Shown: piece after piece, positions 16,165 to 24,998 of the stretch | Layout of the letters: each line of letters begins with the position of its first letter | How positions within the stretch are numbered: the stretch's first letter is position 1 | Assembly: GCA_020637365.1 (NCBI GenBank) | Contig: JACJWE010000001.1 | Span: 372,001-436,000, forward strand | Direction of reading: 5' to 3' | Length of the DNA: 64,000 nucleotides | Origin: Acidimicrobiia bacterium | GTDB taxonomy: Bacteria > Actinomycetota > Acidimicrobiia > IMCC26256 > JAGNEX01 | Position numbers and translations under genes: made by a program | Notes under the pieces: model-generated | What the model saw: only the letters and a program-made list of their open reading frames with translations | Databases searched by the model: none | What the model was told of the DNA's origin: nothing

Positions 16165-17022
16165 ATGCCCGAATACCCCGAGATGCAGGCGTTGGCCGAA
16201 CGGCTCGTGGACTTTGCGGCAGGGTCACCTCTCGCGGGGATCTCGATCTTGAGTTTCTCCTCGTTGGCCTCGGCGGTTCCACCGTATGACGACCTCATCG
16301 GTTGCACGGTCAGCGGGGCACATGCGCGTGGCAAATATCTCATGGTTGATACGACCAGCTCCAACGGTGAGCCCGGGGTTCGGTTGATCGTGCATCTCAG
16401 CCAGGCGGGTCGGCTGGTCTTTGAACCGCAAGCCAAAACCACCAAACCTCGCGGCGCGCTCGCACGGTTTCGTTTCGAAGACGGTCGCGCTGTGCTGTTC
16501 AGGGAGTTCGGCACCGAACGGAAGGCGAAATGGTGGGTGGTGCCAGCCGGTGAACCGGGACCGACCGCCGACCTCGGCCCGGACGTGGAGGACCGAGGGA
16601 CACGCGACTTCATCTTGACCGCCGAGGACGGCGCACGGCTCTATACGGTGCTGCGGGACCAACACAAAATTGCTGGCATCGGACGCGGGTATACCGACGA
16701 TATCTGCCATCGCGCAGGGCTGAGCCCGTTTGCGACACTGAGTGCTCTGGACCAGTCCCAGCGAGTCGCGCTTGCCGACGCGATCGAGGTCACCATTCGA
16801 GACGCACTGGCCTTGGAACGCCAGCGCTCGGGCGGTCTCCCCGACAAGTTGGGCGACCGATTTCGCGTTCACCGCCGGGCCGGGGAACCGTGCCCTCACC
16901 CTGACTGTGACGATACGTTGGAACGGGTCAGCTTCTCAGGCTACGAACTCGTCTACTGTCCGACGTGTCAGACCGACGGCAAACAGCTCGCCGATCGGCG
17001 CCTGTCACGGCTCCTCAAATAA
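16165..17022 (+). CDS. Fpg/Nei family DNA glycosylase
   Basis: 285 residues. The mature N-terminus PEYPEMQALAERL carries the catalytic Pro2 and Glu3 of the family (classical Fpg has PELPEVE). HARGKYLMVD includes the conserved beta-hairpin Lys, and GIGRGYTDDICHRAGLSP lies in the helix-two-turn-helix region. The C-terminal zinc finger is present: CPHPDC, then CPTCQTDGK. The enzyme excises oxidised bases and nicks the strand at the abasic site. The wider C-x4-C first half of the finger and the PEYPE start suggest an actinobacterial Nei-like subgroup rather than classical MutM. Confidence 0.87.
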   Translation: MPEYPEMQALAERLVDFAAGSPLAGISILSFSSLASAVPPYDDLIGCTVSGAHARGKYLMVDTTSSNGEPGVRLIVHLSQAGRLVFEPQAKTTKPRGALARFRFEDGRAVLFREFGTERKAKWWVVPAGEPGPTADLGPDVEDRGTRDFILTAEDGARLYTVLRDQHKIAGIGRGYTDDICHRAGLSPFATLSALDQSQRVALADAIEVTIRDALALERQRSGGLPDKLGDRFRVHRRAGEPCPHPDCDDTLERVSFSGYELVYCPTCQTDGKQLADRRLSRLLK

Positions 17023-17127
17023 CGCTGCATCGTCCAGCGCGAGAACCACCACCGGTTCGCCGACTCGGAGTCGATCCGACCACGTGGCAACGCCGCACGG
17101 TCCCACCAAACGATTGGCAACATCACG

Positions 17128-19704
17128 ATGGCTATCAGGACGAATCTGAGTCGAAGCGACGCCCAGCACAGAGCCAGGACGGTCAGCGCCGTCGAGTATC
17201 GCGTGCATCTCGACCTCACCTCGGGTGATGAGACCTTCGGGTCGACATCGACGATCTCCTTCGAAGCGACCCCGGGCGCTGAAACGTTTCTCGATGTCGG
17301 TGCCCGGCAGGTGACCTCGGTCACGCTGAACGGCCAGACCCTCGCCGACACCGCCGTCGAGCTGGCAGCCTCCCTGGGGCGCGTCGAACTGACGGGCCTG
17401 GAAAAGCAGAACACCGTCGTCGTCGACATGGTCGGCGAGTACCAGCACACCGGTGTTGGTATACATCATTTCCGTGACCCTGTCGATGGTCGGGCCTACC
17501 TGCATACCCAATTTGAGCCGTATGAGGCGCACAAGGTGTATGCCTGCTTCGATCAGCCAGATATCAAGGCCACGTTGGCCTTGACCGTGGATGCGCCCGA
17601 CAGTTGGGATCTCTTCTCGAACACCGAGCCAACGGTTCGTCCCGAGGAGCTCGGAATCGATGAGTCAGGTCCGGCACGGCATTGGGAGTTCGCCACGACG
17701 GGGCGAATGCCGGTGTACATCAGCGCACTCGTCGCTGGTCCTTTTGCGGTGATCAAGGGGCGGGCACAAGCGATCGATCTGGGCGCAGCTGCCCGACAAT
17801 CCCTTGAAGAGCACCTCGATGCCGACGAGATTTTCGATATCACCAGCAGCGGCTTTGACTTTTTCACCGAATACTTCGACATGGCCTATGTGTGGGGAAA
17901 ATACGACCAGCTGTTCGTGCCGGAGTTCAACTTCGGCGCCATGGAAAACGCGGGGTGTGTCACCTTCACCGAACGTTTCGTGTTTCGGAGTCGGGTGACC
18001 GCCGCACTACGCGCTCGCCGCGCCGAGGTCATTCTGCACGAGATGGCGCATATGTGGTTCGGCAACCTGGTGACGATGCGTTGGTGGGATGACCTCTGGC
18101 TGAACGAATCGTTCGCGACGTACATGAGCTACGTCGCCCTGATGCAAGCAACGCCGTATACCGATGCATGGGTGACGTTCAACCACGACATCAAAACCGC
18201 TGCGTATCGTGCCGATCAGCTGCCTTCGACGCACCCCATCGCAGCAGACCTTTCAGACACCGATGCCGTCCGTCAGCACTTCGACGCAATCACCTACAAC
18301 AAAGGTGCGTCGGTGCTACGCCAGCTCGTTGCGTGGGTCGGTGAGGACGCATTTCAACAAGGCATTCGTTCATATTTCAAGCGTTTCGCATACCAGAACG
18401 CGACGCTCAACGACTTTCTGGGAGAGCTCGAAGCCAGCTCAGGACGGGACCTCAAAGCATGGTCGGCGCAGTGGCTACAAACCGCGGGCGTCAACACCCT
18501 CGGACTCGACGTGTCGATCGAGGGCGGCCGCTATCGGAGCGCGGTGCTCACCCAGACCGCACCCGACCAGCATCCGACCTTGCGATCGCACCGTGTCGGA
18601 ATCGGCGGCTACGCGTTCGATGACGACGCTCGGCTCGTGAAGGTGTTTTCCCAGGAGGTCGACGTATCGGGGGCACAGACCGAGGTCGAAGCACTCATAG
18701 GAGCAGACGCTGTCGACCTGCTGCTGTGCAATGACGGCGATTTGGCATACGCAAAGATTCGTCTCGATGACCGTTCGCTGACCGCGATCGAAGCGGGGCT
18801 ACACACATTGGACGACCCCTTGGCACGCGCGCTGTGTTGGTCAGCGGCGTGGGAGATGGTCCGTGACGCCCAGCTATCCGCAGAGCGTTTCACCCAGCTT
18901 GTCTATGCACATGCTCCCTATGAGACCGATGTCGCGACGGTGACCTCACTCCTCGCTCAGGCCCGTTCAGCGATCGACGCGTATGGCACACCAGGGCGTC
19001 AACAGGAACGGCGCGGCGTTCTGGCCGAGTTCTGTTGGAATCAGGCAGCGTCCGCTCCGAGCGGAACCGACCACCAGTTGGCCTACATGCAGGCCTTTGC
19101 CATGGCGGCCAACACCGAGATGCAACTAGAGCGCACCACTGGATTGCTCGACGGCTCAACCCAACTCGTCGGTCTCGATGTCGACACCGAACTGCGTTGG
19201 AACCTGGTCGCGGCGCTCGCACGAGAAGGAACCGCCGATGCGGTATGGCGCATCGATGACCAGCTCGCCCAAGATGACACCGATATGGGCGCTCGCCGAG
19301 CTTTTGCCGCCCGAGCGTCGCTTCCCGACGTACGGCAAAAGAACGACATGTGGGCTCAACTCGTCGACGCCGATGCGATGGCGATCGAAACAATTCGGGC
19401 CGGATGCGCAGGCTTTATGCAGCCGACCCAGAGCGCGCTGCTCGCGGGGTTCGAAGTCTCGTACTTCCACATGATCGAGCCGACTTGGGAAAGCCGCACA
19501 CCAGAAGAGGCGTTGTGGCTGACCGAAGGGCTGTTTCCGTGGATGCGCGCATCAACCGAACTCGCCGACCGGGCCCGAAGCGTTGCTGCCCAGACGTCCC
19601 GGCCAGAGGTCGCTCGCATATTGAACGAGCAGGCCGATCAAGCTGAACGAGCGGTCGCTGCCCGAAGGTTTGATCGAACAAGCCAGATCGATCGCGGGGA
19701 GTAG
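17128..19704 (+). CDS. pepN: Aminopeptidase N (M1 family metallopeptidase)
   Basis: 858 residues. FNFGAMENAGC (GAMEN at about 270-274) recognises the substrate N-terminus. HEMAHMWFGN puts zinc ligands His304 and His308 and the catalytic Glu305 in place, and Glu327 in WLNESFATY is the third ligand. The N-terminus NLSRSDAQHRARTVSAVEY matches the actinobacterial family start, supporting the ATG at 17128 although the ribosome site is weak. The C-terminal ERAP1-like helical region is complete. It is a cytoplasmic, zinc-dependent exopeptidase acting on broad peptides. A HAD phosphatase gene follows after three bases. Confidence 0.93.
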   Translation: MAIRTNLSRSDAQHRARTVSAVEYRVHLDLTSGDETFGSTSTISFEATPGAETFLDVGARQVTSVTLNGQTLADTAVELAASLGRVELTGLEKQNTVVVDMVGEYQHTGVGIHHFRDPVDGRAYLHTQFEPYEAHKVYACFDQPDIKATLALTVDAPDSWDLFSNTEPTVRPEELGIDESGPARHWEFATTGRMPVYISALVAGPFAVIKGRAQAIDLGAAARQSLEEHLDADEIFDITSSGFDFFTEYFDMAYVWGKYDQLFVPEFNFGAMENAGCVTFTERFVFRSRVTAALRARRAEVILHEMAHMWFGNLVTMRWWDDLWLNESFATYMSYVALMQATPYTDAWVTFNHDIKTAAYRADQLPSTHPIAADLSDTDAVRQHFDAITYNKGASVLRQLVAWVGEDAFQQGIRSYFKRFAYQNATLNDFLGELEASSGRDLKAWSAQWLQTAGVNTLGLDVSIEGGRYRSAVLTQTAPDQHPTLRSHRVGIGGYAFDDDARLVKVFSQEVDVSGAQTEVEALIGADAVDLLLCNDGDLAYAKIRLDDRSLTAIEAGLHTLDDPLARALCWSAAWEMVRDAQLSAERFTQLVYAHAPYETDVATVTSLLAQARSAIDAYGTPGRQQERRGVLAEFCWNQAASAPSGTDHQLAYMQAFAMAANTEMQLERTTGLLDGSTQLVGLDVDTELRWNLVAALAREGTADAVWRIDDQLAQDDTDMGARRAFAARASLPDVRQKNDMWAQLVDADAMAIETIRAGCAGFMQPTQSALLAGFEVSYFHMIEPTWESRTPEEALWLTEGLFPWMRASTELADRARSVAAQTSRPEVARILNEQADQAERAVAARRFDRTSQIDRGE

Positions 19705-19707
19705 ACG

Positions 19708-20400
19708 GTGCAGCAGCCATCCCCGACCACTTTCGAGCAATTGGTGGGCGCGGTCGACGTGATGGTGTTCGACCTCGGGGGTGTTCTTCTCGACACCGCT
19801 GGACTGCCGCCGGTGATCCCCGAATTGGTCGCCCCCCGATCAGGCGATTTCGCCGGGCTCGGCCACGACGTAGCGACCTTCGTTGGCCGTGATCGTGTCT
19901 GGTCCCGAGCCGAGTTGTGGGCGCGCTGGCTCGGGTGTTCAGCCACCGACGACTTCGAGTCTGGGCAGATCGACGCGGAGGAGTTCGCGCGACGAATCGT
20001 CGATGAGCTGGAGTTGGGCGTGGCTCCGGGGGCGGTTCGTGCCCGGATGGACAGTTGGTTGGCCGGTCCGCTGCCGACAGCCCTCGACCTGCTCGCCGAG
20101 CTTCGCCAGGGCCACCCAGGCGTTCGGCTGGTGTGCTTCTCCAACTCGAACCCTATCCATTGGCCACAGAAACAACGATGGTTTGGGGAGTACCTGGACG
20201 CGATGTTCAGCTCACATCTCTTGGGTGTTGCAAAACCCCACGACGCCGCCTTCGAAGCGGTTAGGGCGGGGCTCGGAACCGAGCCGTCGCGCATTGGATT
20301 CATCGACGACAACCAAGTGAACGTCGACGCCGCAACACGCGCTGGCTGGCGAGCCTTCCTTCACGTCGGGGTACCGCAGCTCGACACCTCGTTGTGCTGA
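19708..20400 (+). CDS. HAD-superfamily hydrolase
   Basis: 230 residues from GTG 19708, which follows GGGGAG overlapping the pepN stop, so the two genes are translationally coupled. Motif I is VFDLGGVLLD, motif II CFSNSN, motif III the Lys in GVAKPHDAAFE and motif IV IGFIDDNQVNVDAA. A helical cap lies between motifs I and II. The nucleophile is the first Asp; at the usual +2 acid position this branch has Gly, as in YihX/epoxide-hydrolase-like HADs. It is probably a small-molecule phosphatase of unknown substrate. Confidence 0.82.
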   Translation: MQQPSPTTFEQLVGAVDVMVFDLGGVLLDTAGLPPVIPELVAPRSGDFAGLGHDVATFVGRDRVWSRAELWARWLGCSATDDFESGQIDAEEFARRIVDELELGVAPGAVRARMDSWLAGPLPTALDLLAELRQGHPGVRLVCFSNSNPIHWPQKQRWFGEYLDAMFSSHLLGVAKPHDAAFEAVRAGLGTEPSRIGFIDDNQVNVDAATRAGWRAFLHVGVPQLDTSLC

Positions 20401-20625
20401 GGGGCAGGAGGGCGCTCGCTGGCGCTGCTGGCGGGGCGCCTTCCGATCGGCGAGGTGACCAGCTCGTTAGGAGTGGCTCAAGGATCCGGCACGCTCGTCT
20501 CCTCCGCCCGGACCTGTCGGTGAGATCTCGGTACGCTGTTCCGTCCCCTCGGGGGCGGTGCGGGTGAGTCAAGAACCTTGACCCCAAGCCTTGACTCAGG
20601 ATTGACGACGACGCCTGTGGGTGAG

Positions 20626-21663
20626 ATGAGCGAGACGGATTCAGCGACAGAGCACGGGTGGCCCTCCGCAGCCACCATCGCCAAATTGCTGCTCGGTATC
20701 GTGATCGTTTTCGTCGCCGCCGAATTGATCGTCCGGCAGATCGCCCCCGACCTTCCATGGCAGCTGCGCCTGCATACCTCCTCTGCTCAGGTCAAGTTCG
20801 ATCAGATCCAAGAGATCCGCGATGAGGGCGAAACCCGTGACGTGGTCTTTGGGGGTTCCTCGATCGCCGACAACGGCTTTAATCCCGGGCAGTTCAGCGA
20901 CCTCACCGGTGAGTCATCGTTCAACGCCGCCGTCGAGGGCGCGGGCATTCTCGTCAACGGTCCGTGGATGGTCGATGTGGTCATTCCCGAACTGGACCCG
21001 AAGGTTCTTGTCATCGGCATCAACACCCTCGATTTCAATGCCGGGATTAGCTATGGCTGGGTGGTCCGGAGTTATCGCCGAGCCTGGTACACCAAAGAGG
21101 GAACCCTGGCCGATATCGAGCGCAGTCTCGGAGAGCATTCCGAACTCGTCTGGGAACGTCCGCTGTTACGCAACGTCAACCGGTACGACGAAATCTGGAA
21201 GGGCGTCTTCGGCGACCACCTCACGATCGACGAAGTTGAGCTGCAGGCTCGGAACTATGGGCCCGACGGCGACAAGCGGTTGGTGTTTCAGACCGGCGGT
21301 CTGCCCGACGAAGAGATCAAGACGCGCTATTTCGCCGACTTCGACTTTGACATTGGCATGTTTGAAGATTGGCAGCCACTGATCGACGATGCCGAACAAC
21401 GGGGCATTGATCTCGTCATCGTCAACATGCCTGTCCAACAAGGCTTCAAGGACCTGCATCCCGGGGGTGAGGCGACCTACGACGATGAGGTCGCCCAGAT
21501 GAAAGCCGGTTTTGAGCAGCGCGGCGCCGACTGGATCGACGCCAGTGCATGGGTGAGCGATCCCGCTGAGTTCACGGACCTACACCACCTCAACACACAG
21601 GGTGCACAGAAGCTGACCGATCAACTCGCCAAGACACTCCTGGAACAAGGCGTCGTTTCTTAG
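20626..21663 (+). CDS. Membrane-anchored SGNH-hydrolase-like protein
   Basis: 345 residues from ATG 20626; a TTG at 20578 extends it by 16 residues, and neither start has a well-spaced ribosome site. One membrane helix (LLLGIVIVFVAAELIV) follows a short cytoplasmic tail. Outside, VVFGGSSIADNGFNPGQFSD resembles block I of SGNH/GDSL esterases, with the Ser in GSS. DLHHLNTQGAQKLTDQL resembles the catalytic D-x-x-H block V. Such proteins often deacylate or acetylate surface polysaccharides; that role is inferred. It is flanked by non-coding DNA on both sides, so it is probably monocistronic. Confidence 0.65.
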   Translation: MSETDSATEHGWPSAATIAKLLLGIVIVFVAAELIVRQIAPDLPWQLRLHTSSAQVKFDQIQEIRDEGETRDVVFGGSSIADNGFNPGQFSDLTGESSFNAAVEGAGILVNGPWMVDVVIPELDPKVLVIGINTLDFNAGISYGWVVRSYRRAWYTKEGTLADIERSLGEHSELVWERPLLRNVNRYDEIWKGVFGDHLTIDEVELQARNYGPDGDKRLVFQTGGLPDEEIKTRYFADFDFDIGMFEDWQPLIDDAEQRGIDLVIVNMPVQQGFKDLHPGGEATYDDEVAQMKAGFEQRGADWIDASAWVSDPAEFTDLHHLNTQGAQKLTDQLAKTLLEQGVVS

Positions 21664-21758
21664 TTTGCCGTCAGGCATTCCTCAACGTTCCAACCTGAGA
21701 GGACATCCAGCCAGTCCTTGTGGCGGCACCGTCAAGCGATATGGCTGATGGAGCCCGA

Positions 21759-22541
21759 TTACGGCGTTGCTTCGTCCACCACAACCGCCGCTGGTTTCGC
21801 GCTTTTTGGGTTCTTCGCAGCGCGGCGTAGCAAGAGGACCCAGACCACGATGCCGATGATCGCGAAGCTAAACCACTGCCCGGCGTAGCCAATGTGAGGC
21901 CCCGCCCCAGTCGAAGTCGGCGGCTCATGAGGGATCGGCGCTTGACTCTCTTGTGGGGGTTCGATCGAAGTTTCAGAAAGCCACACCGGTTCCAGCTCGT
22001 AGGCGGACTGTTGCTGGATGCGTTCGACATCGACCCGGTTCATCGCCTCTAGCGTGCCCGTCGCCGGATCGGCAACCTCGTACCACAGCTTGTTTTGTGA
22101 GACGGCGAGTGTGCCTTCGACTACCACAGGGTCGCGGTTCGGGGGGACGATCGTGGGATCGTCCTCGATGTCGAGGGGTACCCACCCGCGATTCACGAGG
22201 ATGGCCCGCCCGTCGCCCAAGACCAGGGGAACGACCAGCGAAAAGCCGGGGAATCCATCGAGTGAGTCGCCCCGGATGAGGACGCGTGCGCCATCGTCGA
22301 ACGTACCGCGGGCAGTGACGTGCCAGTACTTCAGTTCGGAGGGTTCTGACGATTCTGCGAGCACTTCGTCAAGCGGCCGTGCTGGCGATTCCGCACGCGC
22401 CTCGAGCATGCGGTTGAGGTCCGCCCGTTCGTAGTGGCGGTTGATCTGCCAGATCCCAAGGCGAACGCAGGCGATGGCCATGATGCCCACCAGGATCGTC
22501 CCGATGAGCCAGCGGCCTCTGAGAGCGAGCGGACGATGCAC
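21759..22541 (-). CDS. SURF1 family protein, cytochrome c oxidase assembly factor
   Basis: 260 residues with the SURF1 plan: an N-terminal membrane helix (LIGTILVGIMAIACVRLGIWQINR), a periplasm-facing domain and a C-terminal helix (WFSFAIIGIVVWVLLL). Diagnostic motifs are GIWQ near the N-terminus, FDDGARVLIRGDSLDGFPGF, VNRGWVPLD and the GYAGQWFSFA segment before the second helix. SURF1 assists insertion of haem a/a3 into subunit I of haem-copper oxidases. The tail after the second helix is Ala/Lys/Pro-rich and not conserved. It is divergent from the thiolase gene. Confidence 0.92.
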   Translation of the reverse strand: MHRPLALRGRWLIGTILVGIMAIACVRLGIWQINRHYERADLNRMLEARAESPARPLDEVLAESSEPSELKYWHVTARGTFDDGARVLIRGDSLDGFPGFSLVVPLVLGDGRAILVNRGWVPLDIEDDPTIVPPNRDPVVVEGTLAVSQNKLWYEVADPATGTLEAMNRVDVERIQQQSAYELEPVWLSETSIEPPQESQAPIPHEPPTSTGAGPHIGYAGQWFSFAIIGIVVWVLLLRRAAKNPKSAKPAAVVVDEATP

Positions 22542-22729
22542 GGGGCCATGCTAGGGACATCGCGACGCGAAACACTGACCCGCTCAGTCGAGGTCCTAAC
22601 ATGCTCCCGCAGCGAGCTTTCAGAGTCGGGACCACACCGCTCGGCCCGCCAGCAGAGCCCCGAACGTTGTGAGACCAGCATCTGCTCGCCCCTCAACATT
22701 CTGGTTCGATGCCTCAGAAAGGGAGACAA

Positions 22730-23923
22730 ATGGGACAAAAGGTCTACGTCGTCGGCGTCGGAATGACGAAATTCGAAAAGCCCGGCTCCAAAGAGTGGGA
22801 CTACCCCGACATGGGGCAAGAGGCCGGGAGCAAGGCTCTGGACGACGCTGGTGTCGACTACAACCTCGTCGAACAAGTCGCCGTCGGATACTGCTACGGG
22901 GACTCGACGGCCGGTCAACGCGCGGTCTATGGCCTCGGACTTTCCGGTGTGCCGATCATCAACGTCAACAACAACTGTTCGACGGGTTCGACGGCGTTGT
23001 TCTTGGCCCGTCAGATGATCGAAGGGGGTCTCGCCGACTGCACGCTGGCCGTGGGCTTTGAGAAGATGGAAAAGGGCTCCCTCGGCATGAAGTACGAGGA
23101 TCGAGCCAACCCGATGGACAAACACTTCACCAACATGGTTGAGCGTCGAGGTTTTCAGCCCGCGCCACCTGCTCCTCAAATGTTTGGCAATGCCGGCCGT
23201 GAACACATGGAACGCTACGGCACCCCGCGCGAAGCGTTCGCGAAGATCGGCGAGAAAAACCACCGTCACTCGGTGAACAACCCCTATTCACAGTTCCGCG
23301 ACGAGTACTCCCTCGAAGACATCATGGCAGCGCCGATGGTTCATGACCCGCTGACCAAGCTGCAGTGCTGCCCGACCAGCGATGGTGGAGCGGCAGCGGT
23401 TCTTGCGTCAGAGCGATTCGTGCGCGAACACGGCCTCGAAGGACAAGCGGTCGAGATCGCTGGCCAAGCAATGGTGACCGACACCTCCTCGACGTTCAGC
23501 GGTTCCGATATCAAGCTCGTTGGTTGGGACATGTCCCAGGCTGCCGCTCGGGCCGTCTACGACATGTCTGGCAAGGGTCCCGAAGACGTCGATGTGGTTG
23601 AACTTCACGACTGCTTCAGCGCGAATGAGCTGATCACCTATGAAGCGCTTGGACTCTGCGCCGAAGGCGAAGCTGGTGAACTGGCCATGGAGGGTGCAAC
23701 TACCTACGGCGGTCAAGTCGTGGTGAACCCGTCGGGTGGTCTGATCTCCAAAGGGCATCCGCTGGGCGCTACCGGCCTTGCTCAGTGCTCAGAGCTGACC
23801 TGGCAGATCCGCGGTACTGCCGATGCTCGTCAGGTCGATGGGGCAGACGTGGCGCTCCAGCACAACATTGGTTTGGGTGGTGCGGTCGTGGTGACCATGT
23901 ATACCAAGCCGAGTTTCGCGTAG
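22730..23923 (+). CDS. SCP2-type thiolase / lipid-transfer protein
   Basis: 397 residues from ATG 22730, preceded by AAAGGGAG. Cys83 in NVNNNCSTGST is the acyl-accepting nucleophile. HDCFSANELITYEALGLC and NPSGGLISKGHPLGATG carry the two His residues, typical of the SCPx branch, where the second active-site Cys of classical thiolases is replaced. These enzymes cleave 3-ketoacyl-CoA, often with branched or sterol side chains, or act in aldol-type chain removal. Given the other acyl-CoA enzymes in the window it most likely serves beta-oxidation. A large GC-rich hairpin follows 70 bases downstream. Confidence 0.9.
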   Translation: MGQKVYVVGVGMTKFEKPGSKEWDYPDMGQEAGSKALDDAGVDYNLVEQVAVGYCYGDSTAGQRAVYGLGLSGVPIINVNNNCSTGSTALFLARQMIEGGLADCTLAVGFEKMEKGSLGMKYEDRANPMDKHFTNMVERRGFQPAPPAPQMFGNAGREHMERYGTPREAFAKIGEKNHRHSVNNPYSQFRDEYSLEDIMAAPMVHDPLTKLQCCPTSDGGAAAVLASERFVREHGLEGQAVEIAGQAMVTDTSSTFSGSDIKLVGWDMSQAAARAVYDMSGKGPEDVDVVELHDCFSANELITYEALGLCAEGEAGELAMEGATTYGGQVVVNPSGGLISKGHPLGATGLAQCSELTWQIRGTADARQVDGADVALQHNIGLGGAVVVTMYTKPSFA

Positions 23924-23992
23924 CAGCGTCTGGATCTGGTTGCCCCACGAGGGCTGGTTTCGCTTCGAAGGGAACCGCTGTGACCATTGATC

Positions 23993-24034
23993 GAGTGGGG
24001 GTTGGGTGCCAGCTGAGGTGCCCAACCCCCACTC
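23993..24034 (+). terminator. GC-rich hairpin downstream of the thiolase gene
   Basis: Perfect 14-bp arms (GAGTGGGGGTTGGG at 23993-24006, CCCAACCCCCACTC at 24021-24034) with a 14-base loop. No T tract follows, as is common for GC-rich actinobacterial terminators. Confidence 0.65.
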
Positions 24035-24271
24035 GCGCGCGACGGGGCTTCGGATGCGGTCGATAGCGGTGCGAATGGGTGTCCCCGAGGCGAACCCCAG
24101 GTGGGGGCCGACGCACCCCGGGTAGGTGCCGACGCACCAGGTCTCTCTAAAATACGACCAAATTTGTCGGCTTTTACGGCATAGGCCCGGGAACCTTCGG
24201 GTTGGGTTCGGCCATGATCACCGACAGCATGATCTGGCAAGCGATACAGCAGTTGACGACAGGAGCGAACG
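24035..24271. other. cysH leader region with an 18-bp direct repeat
   Basis: Non-coding sequence between the thiolase terminator and cysH (together with 23924-24034 a 348-base gap). Two similar copies, GGTGGGGGCCGACGCACC at 24100-24117 and GGTAGGTGCCGACGCACC at 24121-24138, are spaced one per 21 bases, two helical turns. An AT-richer stretch at 24145-24175, including CCAAATTTGT, may hold promoter elements. A long minus-strand frame here has no coding character. Confidence 0.4.
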
Positions 24272-24952
24272 GTGAACGCGAGCGTGTCTGACGCTAAGAC
24301 GTGGAACGACGTCGACCTCGCCGACATCGACCGACGCTTCGAGCATGCCACCCCGCACGAGATCGTCAGCTGGGCCGTGAGCGCATTCGGCCGCGGCGTT
24401 TGCGTGGCGGCGTCCATGGCAGATGCGGTGTTGATCGACATAGCGGTGACGGTCAAGCCCGATATCGAGATTCTGTTTATCGATACCGGTTACCACTTTC
24501 CAGAAACACTCCAGACCGTCGAACGGGTTCGCGAGCGATACGGCGCAAACATTCGCGAAGTACGCAACCCCGAACCGACAACCGACCTCTGGAAAACCGA
24601 CACCGAAGGGTGTTGCGCCATTCGCAAGGTCGCGATGCTCGACCAGTCACTCGCCGACTACGACGCGTGGATGAGCGGGTTGCGACGTGTCGAGGCTCCG
24701 ACCCGATCAAACGCCAGGATCTCGGCGCGCGATATCCGCGGCAAAGTCAAAATCAATCCGTTGGCCAACTGGTCTGATGCCCAGGTCGACGCGTTCATCG
24801 CGGAGCGGGACATCCCTGTCAATCCCTTGATTGAGCAGGGCTATGCGAGCATCGGCTGCTGGCCGTGCACGTCACTTCCGACCGATCCCGACGACCCGCG
24901 GTCTGGACGGTGGGCCGGCAGCAGCAAGACCGAATGCGGCCTCCATCTGTAA
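24272..24952 (+). CDS. cysH: Phosphoadenylyl/adenylyl-sulfate reductase
   Basis: 226 residues; the GTG at 24272 has AGGAG seven bases upstream. The PAPS-reductase/ATP-PPase core is seen in VAASMADAVLIDIA and ILFIDTGYHFPETL. Two cysteine pairs, EGCCAIRK and GCWPCTSLP, match the 4Fe-4S-binding pattern of the assimilatory APS reductase branch, so APS is the likelier substrate. The C-terminal KTECGLHL supplies the catalytic cysteine that forms the thiosulfonate intermediate. The product sulfite feeds cysteine synthesis. No other sulfate-assimilation gene is adjacent. Confidence 0.92.
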   Translation: MNASVSDAKTWNDVDLADIDRRFEHATPHEIVSWAVSAFGRGVCVAASMADAVLIDIAVTVKPDIEILFIDTGYHFPETLQTVERVRERYGANIREVRNPEPTTDLWKTDTEGCCAIRKVAMLDQSLADYDAWMSGLRRVEAPTRSNARISARDIRGKVKINPLANWSDAQVDAFIAERDIPVNPLIEQGYASIGCWPCTSLPTDPDDPRSGRWAGSSKTECGLHL

Positions 24953-24998
24953 GGGAGAAGGCAACGACGGCACCACGGGCAGTACGACCCCGCGACTT

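Noticed and set aside
23830..24456. 208-codon minus-strand frame with a GASAPT amino-acid repeat
   Set aside because: The repeat comes from the non-coding direct repeat before cysH, and the frame overlaps two well-supported genes; no ribosome site.
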